From Streptomyces sp. ISL-94 (GTDB lineage Bacteria > Actinomycetota > Actinomycetes > Streptomycetales > Streptomycetaceae): a DNA stretch of 64,000 nucleotides. The position numbers were made by a program, and so were the translations under genes. Numbering within the stretch: position 1 is the first letter of the stretch; the number at the start of each line of letters is the position of its first letter. The DNA is taken from assembly GCF_018614075.1 (NCBI RefSeq), contig NZ_JAGGOZ010000025.1, forward strand, positions 1 to 64,000, in the 5' to 3' direction. Shown here one piece after another: positions 26,686 through 34,833 of this stretch. The notes under the pieces are model-generated. The model did not search any database, was not told where the DNA came from, and saw nothing but the letters and a program-made list of their open reading frames with translations.

Positions 26686-27429
26686 ATGTCCGTAGTAGTG
26701 GTGTCCGGGACGGGCACGGAGATCGGCAAGACGGTGGTCACGTCGGCGATCGCGGCCGCCGCGGTGGCGGCCGGCCGCTCGGTGGCCGTGCTCAAGCCTG
26801 CCCAGACCGGGGTCGGCCCGGACGAGCCGGGGGACGCCGCCGAGGTGGCGCGGCTGGCCGGTTCCTCCGTCACGGCGGTGGAACTGGCCCGCTACCCGGA
26901 GCCGTTGGCCCCGGACACGGCGGCCCGCCGCGCGGGCCTGCCCACTGTCTCCCCGGCCGCCGTCGCGGAGGCGGCGAGCCGGCTCGCGCTCTCCCACGAC
27001 CTGGTCCTGGTGGAGGGCGCGGGCGGGCTGCTCGTCCGCTTCGACGAGGCCGGCCACACCCTGGCGGACGCGGCGCGGCTGCTCGGCGCTCCGGTCCTGG
27101 TCGTCGTCCCGGCGGGCCTCGGCACCCTCAACTCCGCGGCCCTGACGGCGGAGGCCCTGCGCGCCCGCGACCTCACCCCGCTGGGCCTGGTGGTCGGCAG
27201 CTGGCCGTCCTCCCCGGACCTGGCCTCCCGCTGCAACCTGGCGGACCTCCCCAAGGTCTCCAACACCCCCCTGCTGGGCGCCGTCCCACAATCCGCGGCC
27301 ACCCTCCCCCCACCCCTCTTCCGCTCCAAGGCCCCCAGCTGGCTCGCCCCCACCCTCAACGGCACCTGGTCCCCCACCACTTTCCTGACCACCTGGCCCG
27401 CCGAACCATCCAGCCCCGCCGGCGTTTGA
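26686..27429 (+). CDS. bioD: Dethiobiotin synthetase
   Basis: A 247-residue ATP-dependent carboxylase that closes the ureido ring of dethiobiotin. It has the P-loop GTGTEIGKTVV (residues 8-18), KPAQTG, and VEGAGGLLV. The last residues (PSSPAGV) are encoded by the start of a gene-end repeat that also supplies the TGA stop, so the native C-terminus may have been replaced by repeat sequence. It ends the bioBAD operon, 10 nt after bioA. Confidence 0.93.
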   Translation: MSVVVVSGTGTEIGKTVVTSAIAAAAVAAGRSVAVLKPAQTGVGPDEPGDAAEVARLAGSSVTAVELARYPEPLAPDTAARRAGLPTVSPAAVAEAASRLALSHDLVLVEGAGGLLVRFDEAGHTLADAARLLGAPVLVVVPAGLGTLNSAALTAEALRARDLTPLGLVVGSWPSSPDLASRCNLADLPKVSNTPLLGAVPQSAATLPPPLFRSKAPSWLAPTLNGTWSPTTFLTTWPAEPSSPAGV

Positions 27430-27442
27430 GGCGCGGGGTCCG

Positions 27443-27505
27443 GGGCGCAGCCCGGGGCCGCCCGGGCGCAGCCCGGGGCCGCCCGGGCGCAGCCCGGGGC
27501 CGCCC
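27443..27505. repeat. Three perfect 21-bp tandem repeats after bioD
   Basis: Three identical consecutive 21-bp units start at 27443, 27464 and 27485; each begins GGGCGCAGCCCGG and ends GGCCGCCC. They expand the tail of the gene-end element that starts CCGGCGTTTGAGGCG at 27419. Each unit can fold on itself, so it may act as a compound terminator. Confidence 0.85.
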
Positions 27506-27601
27506 GCGCAGCGGCGCCGCAGACGACACCGCCAGGCGTGAGGCGCAGCCGACCGGGCACGCTGGAGGTACCGGTACCTACCCCCGCCCCGGAGGTCCGT
27601 C

Positions 27602-28258
27602 ATGCCGCGCCGCCCCCGCGACCCCGTCCACCACCCCCTCTTCGCCCGGCTTTACGGCCGCGCCGGCGAAGCCGCCGAGACCCGCGCCGGCATCGCCGCC
27701 CTGCGCACCGAGCTCCTCCACGGAGTGACCGGCCGCGTCATCGAGATCGGCGCCGGCAACGGCCTCAGCTTCGCCCACTACCCCCGCGCCGTCTCCGAGG
27801 TCGTCGCCGTCGAACCGGAACGCACCCTCCGCCGCCTCGCGGCCTCCGCCGCGCTCCGCGCCGAGGTTCCCGTGGACATCGTGCCCGGCGCCGCCGAAGC
27901 CCTCCCGGTCAAGAGCGAGGCCTTCGACGCCGCCGTCGCCTCGCTGGTGCTGTGCACCGTACGGGACCTGCCCCGCTCCCTCGCCGAGCTGCACCGCGTG
28001 CTCCGCCCCGGCGCCGAGCTCCGCTTCTTCGAGCACGGCCTCGCCCCCGGCCCCGGCATGGCCGCCGTCCAGCGCGCCCTGGACCGGACCGTCTGGCCCC
28101 GCCTCTTCGGCGGCTGCCACACCGCCCGCGACCCGCTCGCCTCGATCGAGGCCGCCGGTTTCCGGATCGTCTCGCCGCGCAGCTTCCGGCTGCCCGAGCG
28201 CGGCCCGGTCTTCCCGACCTCTTACTGCGTCATCGGCGCGGCCCGCCGCCTGGATTGA
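27602..28258 (+). CDS. Class I SAM-dependent methyltransferase
   Basis: A 218-residue methyltransferase of the Methyltransf_11 type. Motif I is VIEIGAGNGLSF (about residues 46-57), the acidic end of beta-2 is VAVEPE, and post-II is FDAAVASLVLCTV followed by LHRVLRPGAELRFFEHG. The fold is close to UbiE/PmtA-like enzymes, which methylate small or lipid substrates. It stands alone after the biotin operon. It is not BioC, since it lacks that family's features and is separated by repeats. Confidence 0.82.
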   Translation: MPRRPRDPVHHPLFARLYGRAGEAAETRAGIAALRTELLHGVTGRVIEIGAGNGLSFAHYPRAVSEVVAVEPERTLRRLAASAALRAEVPVDIVPGAAEALPVKSEAFDAAVASLVLCTVRDLPRSLAELHRVLRPGAELRFFEHGLAPGPGMAAVQRALDRTVWPRLFGGCHTARDPLASIEAAGFRIVSPRSFRLPERGPVFPTSYCVIGAARRLD

Positions 28259-28281
28259 GCCCCGTATCGACCTCTCCGCAC

Positions 28282-28737
28282 CTACACGAACGGCTTCACC
28301 CACCGCCGCCAGTGGTCCTCCCGGTGGTACCCGGCGGCGGCCCACGCCCGCTGCGCCCGCTCGTTCTCCTCCAGCACCATCGCGTCGCCGCGCCGGCCGC
28401 CCGCCGCCAGGAAGCGCCGTTCGGCCGCCTCGAGCAGCGCGCCGGCGATCCCCTGCCGACGCCGGGAGGGGAGGACGGCCAGCCGGTACAGCGAGCACCG
28501 CCAGCCGTCGTAGCCGGCGATCACGGACCCGACCAGGGTGCCGTCCGCCGCGAGGATCAGCGCGTCGGGATCGCGGGTGACGAGCCGGGTCACGCCGTCC
28601 ACGTCGTCCGTGATCGACGTGCCCTCCGCGGCTTCCTTCCAGAAGGCGAGCACGTTCTCCGCGTCGGCCGGCACCGCGGTCCGGAGCCGGAGCCGGGGCC
28701 GGCGCGCAGACTGTTGCTGAGGCTCGGACTGGTTCAT
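28282..28737 (-). CDS. GNAT family N-acetyltransferase
   Basis: A 151-residue acetyl-CoA-dependent acetyltransferase. The fold starts at RLRTAVPADAENVLAFW. The acetyl-CoA loop is RRRQGIAGALL (Q/RxxGxG/A) preceded by LYRLAVLP, and the closing motif is ENERAQRAWAAAGY. The substrate is unknown. The ATG start gives a short glutamine-rich lead. It is convergent with the methyltransferase. Confidence 0.85.
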   Translation of the reverse strand: MNQSEPQQQSARRPRLRLRTAVPADAENVLAFWKEAAEGTSITDDVDGVTRLVTRDPDALILAADGTLVGSVIAGYDGWRCSLYRLAVLPSRRRQGIAGALLEAAERRFLAAGGRRGDAMVLEENERAQRAWAAAGYHREDHWRRWVKPFV

Positions 28738-28836
28738 GATCGGGAGCCAAGCACGCCCGGCCCGCGGGCCGCCACCCACTTCCACTGTGCGAGACCGGAC
28801 AAAAGAACCCTCCGCCCCCTTTGCCCCTCCTTTACC

Positions 28837-28968
28837 ATGGAGGCAAAGTTCCCCTCGAGCGAAAGGTGTGTGAGCGTCCGCCCATGGGCGAGCCTCCCAG
28901 TCCCCGACATCTCCGTACGCGACATCGCGCGATACCCCTCCTCCTGGCTGATCATGGGACGGAGGTGA
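28837..28968 (+). CDS. Putative upstream ORF (43 or 32 codons) before the CorC-type pair
   Basis: An ORF of 43 codons from ATG 28837, or 32 codons from GTG 28870 (behind GAAAGG), ends 7 nt before the ATG of the CBS-domain gene; its last codon contributes to that gene's GGAGGTGAT ribosome binding site. The peptide tail reads DIARYPSSWLIMGRR. An inverted repeat (CTTTG...CAAAG with inner CTCC/GGAG) surrounds the first start. It may be a leader peptide coupling translation, or part of a structured leader RNA. Coding status is uncertain. Confidence 0.35.
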   Translation: MEAKFPSSERCVSVRPWASLPVPDISVRDIARYPSSWLIMGRR

Positions 28969-28975
28969 TCGACCG

Positions 28976-30313
28976 ATGACCGAAGTGCTCCTGCTCGTCG
29001 TGGCGCTGCTGCTCTGCCTTGCCTGCGGAGTCTTCGTCGCGGCCGAGTTCTCGCTGACCACCATCGAGCGCAGCGAGCTCGAAGAAGCCGTCGAGCGCGG
29101 CGAGCGCGGGGCCGACAGCGCGCTGGCGGCCGTCCGCACCCTGACGTTCCAGCTGTCCGGCGCCCAGCTCGGCATCACCGTGACCGGCCTGGTCATCGGC
29201 ATGATCTCCAAGCCGTCGATCGCCGCCCTGCTCGAGGGCCCGTTCCGGTCCCTGGGGATGTCGGCGGGCGCTGCCTCCTCCACCGCCCTGGTCCTGGGCA
29301 CCGTCCTGTCGACCGTCGTCCTGATGGTCGTCGGCGAGCTGGTCCCCAAGAACTGGGCGATCTCCTCACCCCTGGCCATCGCCAAGCGCGTCGCCACCTG
29401 GCAGCGGGTGTTCAGCCGCGCCTTCAAGCCCTTGATCAGCCACCTCAACACCACCGCGAACCACTTGGTGCGCCGCTTCGGCATGGAGCCGGCCGAGGAG
29501 CTGGCCTCCGCCCGCACCCCGCAGGAGCTGGTCGCGCTGGCGCGGCACTCCGCGAAGGCGGGCGCCCTGGAGAAGGACACCGCCGAGCTGTTCGTGCGGA
29601 CCCTGAACCTGGCCGACCTGACCGCGGAGAACGTGATGACCCCGCGCGTGCAGGTCACCGCCCTCGACGTGCAGACCACCGCCGAGGACGTGGCGAACGC
29701 GACACTGGCCACCGGCCTGTCCCGCTTCCCGGTCTACCGGGGCAGCCTCGACACCGTCGTCGGCACCGTCCACATCAAGGACGTACTGGCGCTGCCCGCC
29801 GAGGAGCGCCGCCACCGCCCGGTGTCGCAGCTGCTGCGCGAGCCCCTCCTCGTACCGGAGTCGCTGACCGTGGACCGACTGCTGGACCGGCTGTCCGGAA
29901 AGCAGACGATGGCCGTGGTCATCGACGAGTACGGCGGCACGGCCGGGGTGGCCACGCTGGAGGACATCGTCGAGGAGGTCGTCGGCGAGGTCCGCGACGA
30001 GCACGACCCGCACGAGACCGCGGATCTGGCCCCGGCCGGTACGGACGCCCTCGGGCGACCGCTCTACGCCGCCGACGGCGCCGCGCGCACCGACCAGCTC
30101 GAGCGGATCGGACTGCGCGTGCCGGAGGGGCCGTACGAGACCCTGGCCGGTCTGATAGCGACCGAGCTGGGCCGCATCCCGGCCGTCGGCGACAGCCTGG
30201 AACTGGACGGCTGGCAGCTCGACGTCATCGACGCGGGCGGGCGGCGGGCCGCGCGGGTACTGCTGCACATGCCGGCAGACCCGGCCGGCGACAAGGAGGG
30301 GAAGGGCCGATGA
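28976..30313 (+). CDS. CNNM/CorC-type membrane protein (DUF21-CBS-CorC_HlyC), first copy
   Basis: A 445-residue integral membrane protein of the hemolysin C/CorC family, implicated in Mg2+ or Co2+ efflux. The DUF21 domain (residues 1-190) has about four hydrophobic segments and the conserved GAQLGITVTGLVIG and GELVPKNWAI stretches. Two CBS domains follow (VMTPRVQVTALD to about residue 340, with IDEYGGTAGVATLEDIVEE). The CorC_HlyC domain is at about 350-435. A GGAGGTGAT ribosome binding site precedes the ATG. It overlaps the second copy by 4 nt. Confidence 0.9.
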   Translation: MTEVLLLVVALLLCLACGVFVAAEFSLTTIERSELEEAVERGERGADSALAAVRTLTFQLSGAQLGITVTGLVIGMISKPSIAALLEGPFRSLGMSAGAASSTALVLGTVLSTVVLMVVGELVPKNWAISSPLAIAKRVATWQRVFSRAFKPLISHLNTTANHLVRRFGMEPAEELASARTPQELVALARHSAKAGALEKDTAELFVRTLNLADLTAENVMTPRVQVTALDVQTTAEDVANATLATGLSRFPVYRGSLDTVVGTVHIKDVLALPAEERRHRPVSQLLREPLLVPESLTVDRLLDRLSGKQTMAVVIDEYGGTAGVATLEDIVEEVVGEVRDEHDPHETADLAPAGTDALGRPLYAADGAARTDQLERIGLRVPEGPYETLAGLIATELGRIPAVGDSLELDGWQLDVIDAGGRRAARVLLHMPADPAGDKEGKGR

Positions 30314-31335
30314 CGGCGATCCAACTGCTGATCGGCCTGGCGACCCTGGTCGTCAACGCCTTCTTCGTCGGCGCGGAGTTCGCGCTGATCTCGGTCCGGC
30401 GAAGCCAGATCGAGCCGTACGCCGAACAGGACGACCGGCGGGCCCGCGCCGTCGTGTGGGGCCTGGAGCACGTGTCGGCGCTGATGGCGGCGGCCCAGCT
30501 CGGCATCACGCTGTGCACCCTGGTGCTGGGCGTGGTCGCCGAGCCGGCCATCGCGCACCTGCTGACCCCGCTGTTCGACCTCCTGGGGGTGCCGGACGGC
30601 CTGACGCACGCGATCTCCTTCGTGGTGGCGCTGGCGCTGGCGACGTACCTGCACATGCTCTTCGGCGAGATGGTGCCGAAGAACGTGGCGCTGTCCGAGC
30701 CGGTGCGCACCGCACTGCTGCTCGGGCCGCCGCTGGTGGCCCTGACGCGGGCGCTGCGGCCGGTGATCTTCGCGATCAACGCCTTCGCCAACGCGCTGCT
30801 GCGGCTGCTGCGCGTGGACGCGAAGAACGAGGTCGCGGCTACCTTCTCCGACGACGAGCTGGCACGGATGGTCAAGGACTCCAGCAACGCGGGGCTCCTG
30901 GACGACCGGGCGAGCGAGCGTCTGCACGATGCCCTGGAGCTGGGCCGCCGGCCGGTCACCGATGTGGTGCTGTCGGCGGACCGGGTGGTTTCTGCCCGGG
31001 AGGGCATCACGCCGACGGGGCTGGAGCGGCTGTCGGCCTCGTCCGGGTACTCCCGGTTCCCCGTGATCGACGCTCAGGACAGGATCCTGGGCTACCTGCA
31101 CGTCAAGGACGCCTTGGACGCGGACGTGGAGGCGCGGGACGAGCCCTTCCCGGTGTCGGACCTGCGGCCGATCGCGCAGGTGCGCGCCGAGACCCCGCTG
31201 GACGACGTGCTGACCGCGATGCGGCGCAGCCGTACGCACCTGGCGGCGGTCCTGGGGGCGGACGGTGCCATGACGGGCCTGGTCACGATGGAGGACGTGC
31301 TGCGCGAGCTGTTCGGACGGCCCGCCTCCGCCTGA
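30310..31335 (+). CDS. CNNM/CorC-type membrane protein, second copy without CorC_HlyC
   Basis: A 341-residue paralogue of the preceding protein. The DUF21 membrane domain (ALISVRRSQIEPY, AAQLGITLCTLVLGVVAEP, GEMVPKNVAL) is followed by a CBS pair, but it ends at the second CBS domain (VTMEDVLRELFG) with no CorC_HlyC domain. It starts within ATGA of the first gene's stop, so the two are coupled and may form a heteromer (inference). A hairpin terminator follows. Confidence 0.9.
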   Translation: MTAIQLLIGLATLVVNAFFVGAEFALISVRRSQIEPYAEQDDRRARAVVWGLEHVSALMAAAQLGITLCTLVLGVVAEPAIAHLLTPLFDLLGVPDGLTHAISFVVALALATYLHMLFGEMVPKNVALSEPVRTALLLGPPLVALTRALRPVIFAINAFANALLRLLRVDAKNEVAATFSDDELARMVKDSSNAGLLDDRASERLHDALELGRRPVTDVVLSADRVVSAREGITPTGLERLSASSGYSRFPVIDAQDRILGYLHVKDALDADVEARDEPFPVSDLRPIAQVRAETPLDDVLTAMRRSRTHLAAVLGADGAMTGLVTMEDVLRELFGRPASA

Positions 31336-31345
31336 CCCGTGCGGT

Positions 31346-31367
31346 CCCCGGCCCTGCGGGGCCGGGG
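31346..31367 (+). terminator. Hairpin terminator after the CorC-type pair
   Basis: Nine-base arms CCCCGGCCC and GGGCCGGGG pair perfectly around a TGCG loop, 10 nt after the stop. Confidence 0.7.
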
Positions 31368-31383
31368 TACCGCGCGGTAACAT
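31368..31383 (+). promoter_or_regulatory. Palindrome overlapping a probable leaderless promoter of the SGNH gene
   Basis: TACCGCGCGGTA (31368-31379) is a perfect 12-bp palindrome. It overlaps TAACAT (31378-31383), a good -10 box ending 9 nt before the ATG at 31393. No ribosome binding site is present, so the mRNA is probably leaderless and the palindrome is well placed as a repressor site. Confidence 0.45.
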
Positions 31384-31392
31384 CGCTCCGAC

Positions 31393-32175
31393 ATGGAGAT
31401 GATTGCGTCTTACACCAGTTTTGTCGCGGTCGGCGACTCCTTCACCGAGGGCATGTCCGACCTGCTCCCCGACGGCTCCTACCGGGGCTGGGCCGATCTG
31501 CTGGCCGCCCGGCTCGCGGCGCGTGAGCCCGGATTCCGCTACGCGAACCTCGCGGTCCGCGGCAAGCTCATCGGGCAGATCGCCGAGGAACAGGCGCCGG
31601 TGGCCGCGGCCATGGGCGCCGATGTGGTGACCCTGGTCGGCGGGCTGAACGACACGCTCCGCCCCAAGGTGGACATGGGCCGCGTCCGGGCCCATCTGGA
31701 GTCGGCCGTGGAACTCCTCGCCCCCTCCTGCAAGCACCTGGTCCTGATGCGCTCCCCGGGCCGCAACGGGCCGGTGATGGAGCGCTTCCGGCCTCGGATG
31801 GAAGAGCTCTTCACCCTCATCGACGAGCTCGCGGCACGGCATGGCGCCCGGGTCGTGGACCTGTACGGGGCCCCGGCCCTCGGGGATCCGCGGATGTGGG
31901 ACGTGGACCGGCTGCACCTGACGGCCGAGGGCCACCGGCGGGTGGCGGAGGCCGTCTGGCAGGCGCTGGGCCTGCCGACCGAGCAGGACTGGCGCGCAGA
32001 ACTGCCCAGCGCGGTGCCGCCAGGCTGGGCGGTCCGCCGGGCCCAGGACCTCAGCTTCGCCCGGCAGCACCTGATCCCGTGGGTCGGCCGCCGCCTGACG
32101 GGCCGCTCCTCCGGGGACGGCCGCCCGGCCAAGCGCCCGCAGCTGCTGCCGTACGCGGGCTCGCCGGTCTCGTAG
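31393..32175 (+). CDS. SGNH/GDSL family hydrolase
   Basis: A 260-residue esterase/lipase-type hydrolase. Block I GDSFTEG (residues 15-21) carries the nucleophile Ser17, block II has AVRGK, block III is GGLND with the oxyanion Asn, and block V is DVDRLHLTAEGH with the catalytic Asp and His. There is no signal peptide, so it is cytoplasmic. The last 50 residues are basic. Substrate is unknown. The ATG is next to a probable -10 box. Confidence 0.88.
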   Translation: MEMIASYTSFVAVGDSFTEGMSDLLPDGSYRGWADLLAARLAAREPGFRYANLAVRGKLIGQIAEEQAPVAAAMGADVVTLVGGLNDTLRPKVDMGRVRAHLESAVELLAPSCKHLVLMRSPGRNGPVMERFRPRMEELFTLIDELAARHGARVVDLYGAPALGDPRMWDVDRLHLTAEGHRRVAEAVWQALGLPTEQDWRAELPSAVPPGWAVRRAQDLSFARQHLIPWVGRRLTGRSSGDGRPAKRPQLLPYAGSPVS

Positions 32176-32205
32176 CAAGGCACAATCGCCAGTGGTGCCG
32201 CTACC

Positions 32206-32237
32206 TGCGTAAACGCACAGCCGATGCCCAAGTAGAA
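32206..32237 (+). promoter_or_regulatory. purB promoter: TGCGT-AA-ACGCA palindrome and TAGAAT -10 box
   Basis: TAGAAT (32232-32237) lies 9 nt before the purB GTG, which has no ribosome binding site, so transcription probably starts at the start codon. TGCGT-AA-ACGCA (32206-32217) is a perfect inverted repeat over the -35 region and may be an operator for purine or nucleotide control. No -35 hexamer is clear. Confidence 0.5.
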
Positions 32238-32246
32238 TCCCTCCAC

Positions 32247-33680
32247 GTGACTGCCAAGCCCCGCATCCCCAATGTCCTGGCCGGCCGCTACGCCTCCGCG
32301 GAGCTCGCCGTCCTGTGGTCCCCCGAGTACAAGGTGACGCTGGAGCGGCGGCTGTGGCTCGCCGTGCTGCGCGCCCAGAAGGACCTCGGCATCGAGGTCC
32401 CCGAAGCGGCCCTCGCGGATTACGAGCGCGTCCTGGAGACCGTCGACCTCGCCTCCATCTCCGAGCGCGAGAAGGTCACCCGGCACGACGTGAAGGCCCG
32501 TATCGAGGAGTTCAACGCCCTCGCCGGTCACGAACACGTCCACAAGGGCATGACCTCCCGCGACCTCACCGAGAACGTCGAGCAGCTCCAGATCCGGCTC
32601 TCGCTGGAGCTGGCCCGCGACCGTACGGTCGCCGTCCTCGCCCGCCTCGGCAAGCTGGCCGGCGAGCACGCCGAGCTGGTCATGGCCGGCCGCTCCCACA
32701 ACGTGGCCGCGCAGGCCACCACGCTGGGCAAGCGCTTCGCCACCGCGGCCGACGAGCTGCTGGTCGCCTACGACCGCTTGGAGAACCTCCTCGCCCGCTA
32801 CCCGCTGCGCGGCATCAAGGGCCCGGTCGGCACCGCCCAGGACATGCTCGACCTGCTCGGCGGCGACGCCGCGAAGCTGGCCGACCTGGAGCAGCGGATC
32901 GCCGCCCACCTCGGCTTCGCCCAGGCCTTCACCTCGGTCGGCCAGGTCTACCCGCGCTCGCTCGACTACGACGTGGTCACCGCCCTGGTGCAGCTGGCCG
33001 CCGCCCCCTCGTCGATCGCCAAGACGATCCGCCTGATGGCCGGCCACGAGCTGGTCACCGAGGGCTTCAAGCCCGGCCAGGTCGGCTCCTCCGCGATGCC
33101 GCACAAGATGAACACCCGCTCCTGCGAGCGTGTGAACGGCCTGATGGTCATCCTGCGCGGCTACGCCTCGATGACCGGTGAGCTGGCCGGCGACCAGTGG
33201 AACGAGGGCGACGTCTCCTGCTCCGTGGTCCGCCGGGTGGCCCTGCCGGACGCGTTCTTCGCTTTCGACGGCCTGCTGGAGACCTTCCTGACCGTCCTCG
33301 ACGAGTTCGGCGCCTTCCCGGCGGTCGTGGCCCGCGAGCTGGACCGCTACCTGCCGTTCCTCGCGACCACCAAGGTCCTGATGGGCGCGGTGCGGGCCGG
33401 GGTCGGCCGCGAGGCGGCCCACGAGGTCATCAAGGAGCACGCGGTGGCCTCCGCGCTCGCCATGCGCGAGCAGGGCGCCGAGCGCAATGAGCTGCTGGAC
33501 AAGCTGGCCGCCGACGAGCGAATGCCGCTGGACCGTGCCCAGCTTGACGCCCTGATGGCCGACAAGCTGTCCTTCACCGGCGCCGCAGGCGACCAGGTCG
33601 CGGCGGTGGTGTCGCGCATCGAGACGATCGCCAAGCAGCACCCGGAGGCCGCCGGGTACGCACCGGGGTCGATCCTCTGA
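32247..33680 (+). CDS. purB: Adenylosuccinate lyase
   Basis: A 477-residue enzyme of the fumarase/aspartase superfamily that acts twice in purine synthesis, releasing fumarate from SAICAR and from adenylosuccinate. The general-acid histidine region is TSRDLTENV, followed by GRSHNVAAQ. The signature loop is GSSAMPHKMNTRSCER (catalytic Ser in SSAMP), the actinobacterial form of the common AMPYKRNP. Length is normal. The GTG start fits the N-terminus (TAKPRIPNVLAGRYAS) and an apparently leaderless promoter. Confidence 0.95.
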   Translation: MTAKPRIPNVLAGRYASAELAVLWSPEYKVTLERRLWLAVLRAQKDLGIEVPEAALADYERVLETVDLASISEREKVTRHDVKARIEEFNALAGHEHVHKGMTSRDLTENVEQLQIRLSLELARDRTVAVLARLGKLAGEHAELVMAGRSHNVAAQATTLGKRFATAADELLVAYDRLENLLARYPLRGIKGPVGTAQDMLDLLGGDAAKLADLEQRIAAHLGFAQAFTSVGQVYPRSLDYDVVTALVQLAAAPSSIAKTIRLMAGHELVTEGFKPGQVGSSAMPHKMNTRSCERVNGLMVILRGYASMTGELAGDQWNEGDVSCSVVRRVALPDAFFAFDGLLETFLTVLDEFGAFPAVVARELDRYLPFLATTKVLMGAVRAGVGREAAHEVIKEHAVASALAMREQGAERNELLDKLAADERMPLDRAQLDALMADKLSFTGAAGDQVAAVVSRIETIAKQHPEAAGYAPGSIL

Positions 33681-34225
33681 CCCCCGACGAGCTGAACGCC
33701 GCCCGTGACCGCGTCCTCCCGGACGTGGTCGCGGGCGGTCTGCGTGTGCTCTTCTGCGGCATCAACCCCGGTCTCCTCTCCGCGGCGACGGGCTACCATT
33801 TCGCCCGCCCCGGCAATCGCTTCTGGCCCGTCCTGCACCTGTCGGGCTTCACTCCGCGCCGGCTGGCCCCCTCGGAGCAGGAGGAACTGCTGACCTACCG
33901 CCTCGGCATCACCAACGTCGTGGCCCGGGCCACGGCCCGCGCCGACGAGCTGAGCGCCGAGGAGTTCCGCGAGGGCGGCCGCATCCTGACGGCCAAGGTG
34001 GAGCAGCTCCGCCCCCAGTGGCTGGCGGTTGTCGGTGTCACCGCCTACCGCACGGCCTTCGGGGAGCGAAGGGCGCACATCGGCCCCCAGGAGCGGACCA
34101 TCGGCGCCACCCGCATCTGGGCCCTCCCCAACCCCAGCGGCCTCAACGCCCACTGGACCGCCGAGTCCATGGCCCAGGAGTACGCCCGCCTCCGCGCCGC
34201 CGCCGAGTCCCCCGAGGGACCCTAG
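33677..34225 (+). CDS. mug: Mismatch-specific (G/T-G/U) DNA glycosylase, possible CTG start
   Basis: A Mug/TDG-family glycosylase that removes uracil or thymine from mismatches with guanine. Motifs are FCGINPGL (active-site loop), GNRFWP and the DNA-intercalating NPSGLNAHW. The only ATG/GTG/TTG in frame is GTG 33725, which would cut off TPDELNAARDRVLPDV, a stretch that relatives keep. A CTG at 33677 restores it and overlaps the purB stop as CTGA, so I extend to it. If CTG is not used, the protein is 166 residues from 33725. Confidence 0.8.
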   Translation: MTPDELNAARDRVLPDVVAGGLRVLFCGINPGLLSAATGYHFARPGNRFWPVLHLSGFTPRRLAPSEQEELLTYRLGITNVVARATARADELSAEEFREGGRILTAKVEQLRPQWLAVVGVTAYRTAFGERRAHIGPQERTIGATRIWALPNPSGLNAHWTAESMAQEYARLRAAAESPEGP

Positions 34226-34355
34226 AACGGGCCGATCCGGGTCGATCCGGGTCGCTCGGGCGGCCGTTGCTCATGAACCGGAGCGAACGCGGCAGCGGCT
34301 CGCCCGCTATGCAGACTTCGCTGGTCAACGTCGTGAGAACCCCGATGACAGCGCC

Positions 34356-34793
34356 TCACGGCGGGTCGATCACGGTGACCCCTGCCATCAGCAGGTAGGG
34401 GTCCTCGGAGTCCCACTGAGCCACATAGGCCACCAGCCACCGCTCCTCGGCCCGCCACAGGTGCACGTGGCCGGTGGTGTTGCTCATCTCGTCCCATGGC
34501 TCCGGTATCTCCTCCCCGTCGAGCCCTCTGTCCAACAGCGATAGCAGGCTGAAGACCTGTGCCTCTCCCCACCGGTCGGTCAGGGCCTGGGTCAGCGCCC
34601 CGTATTCGGCATTGATCTGGTCGGTCGCCTCGATCCGCGCCGAACCGTCGTCCTCCCAGAAGTCCGCGGTCCGGGCGACCTGGGCCAAGTGGTAACCCGG
34701 GCCGCTGCTCTGCCCGCCGGACCGGACCGGCTCAGCGGGGAACTCCCGTACCCGGAGCCGTTCGATCGTGTCGAGATGCTCTGCCGTGGTCAT
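34356..34793 (-). CDS. Hypothetical protein
   Basis: A 145-residue acidic soluble protein with no signal peptide, membrane segment or cysteine. Conserved-looking stretches are YGALTQALTDRWGEAQVFSL and VHLWRAEERWLVAYVAQWDSEDPYLLM. The fold pattern suggests an immunity-like or small alpha/beta protein, but I do not recognise a family. It stands alone; 34226-34355 upstream of its stop holds only a duplicated 10-bp GATCCGGGTC. Confidence 0.65.
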   Translation of the reverse strand: MTTAEHLDTIERLRVREFPAEPVRSGGQSSGPGYHLAQVARTADFWEDDGSARIEATDQINAEYGALTQALTDRWGEAQVFSLLSLLDRGLDGEEIPEPWDEMSNTTGHVHLWRAEERWLVAYVAQWDSEDPYLLMAGVTVIDPP

Positions 34794-34833
34794 GTCGTCA
34801 GTATCCCGATCTCCACTGACAACTGGCCTGTCG

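Noticed and set aside
27602..28258. bioC as part of the biotin cluster
   Set aside because: The methyltransferase is separated by tandem repeats and its sequence fits the general Methyltransf_11 type, not BioC.
28800..28975. Mg2+ or Mn2+ riboswitch ahead of the CorC-type genes
   Set aside because: I could not match the conserved core of the M-box or yybP-ykoY RNAs; only an inverted repeat and a short ORF are visible.
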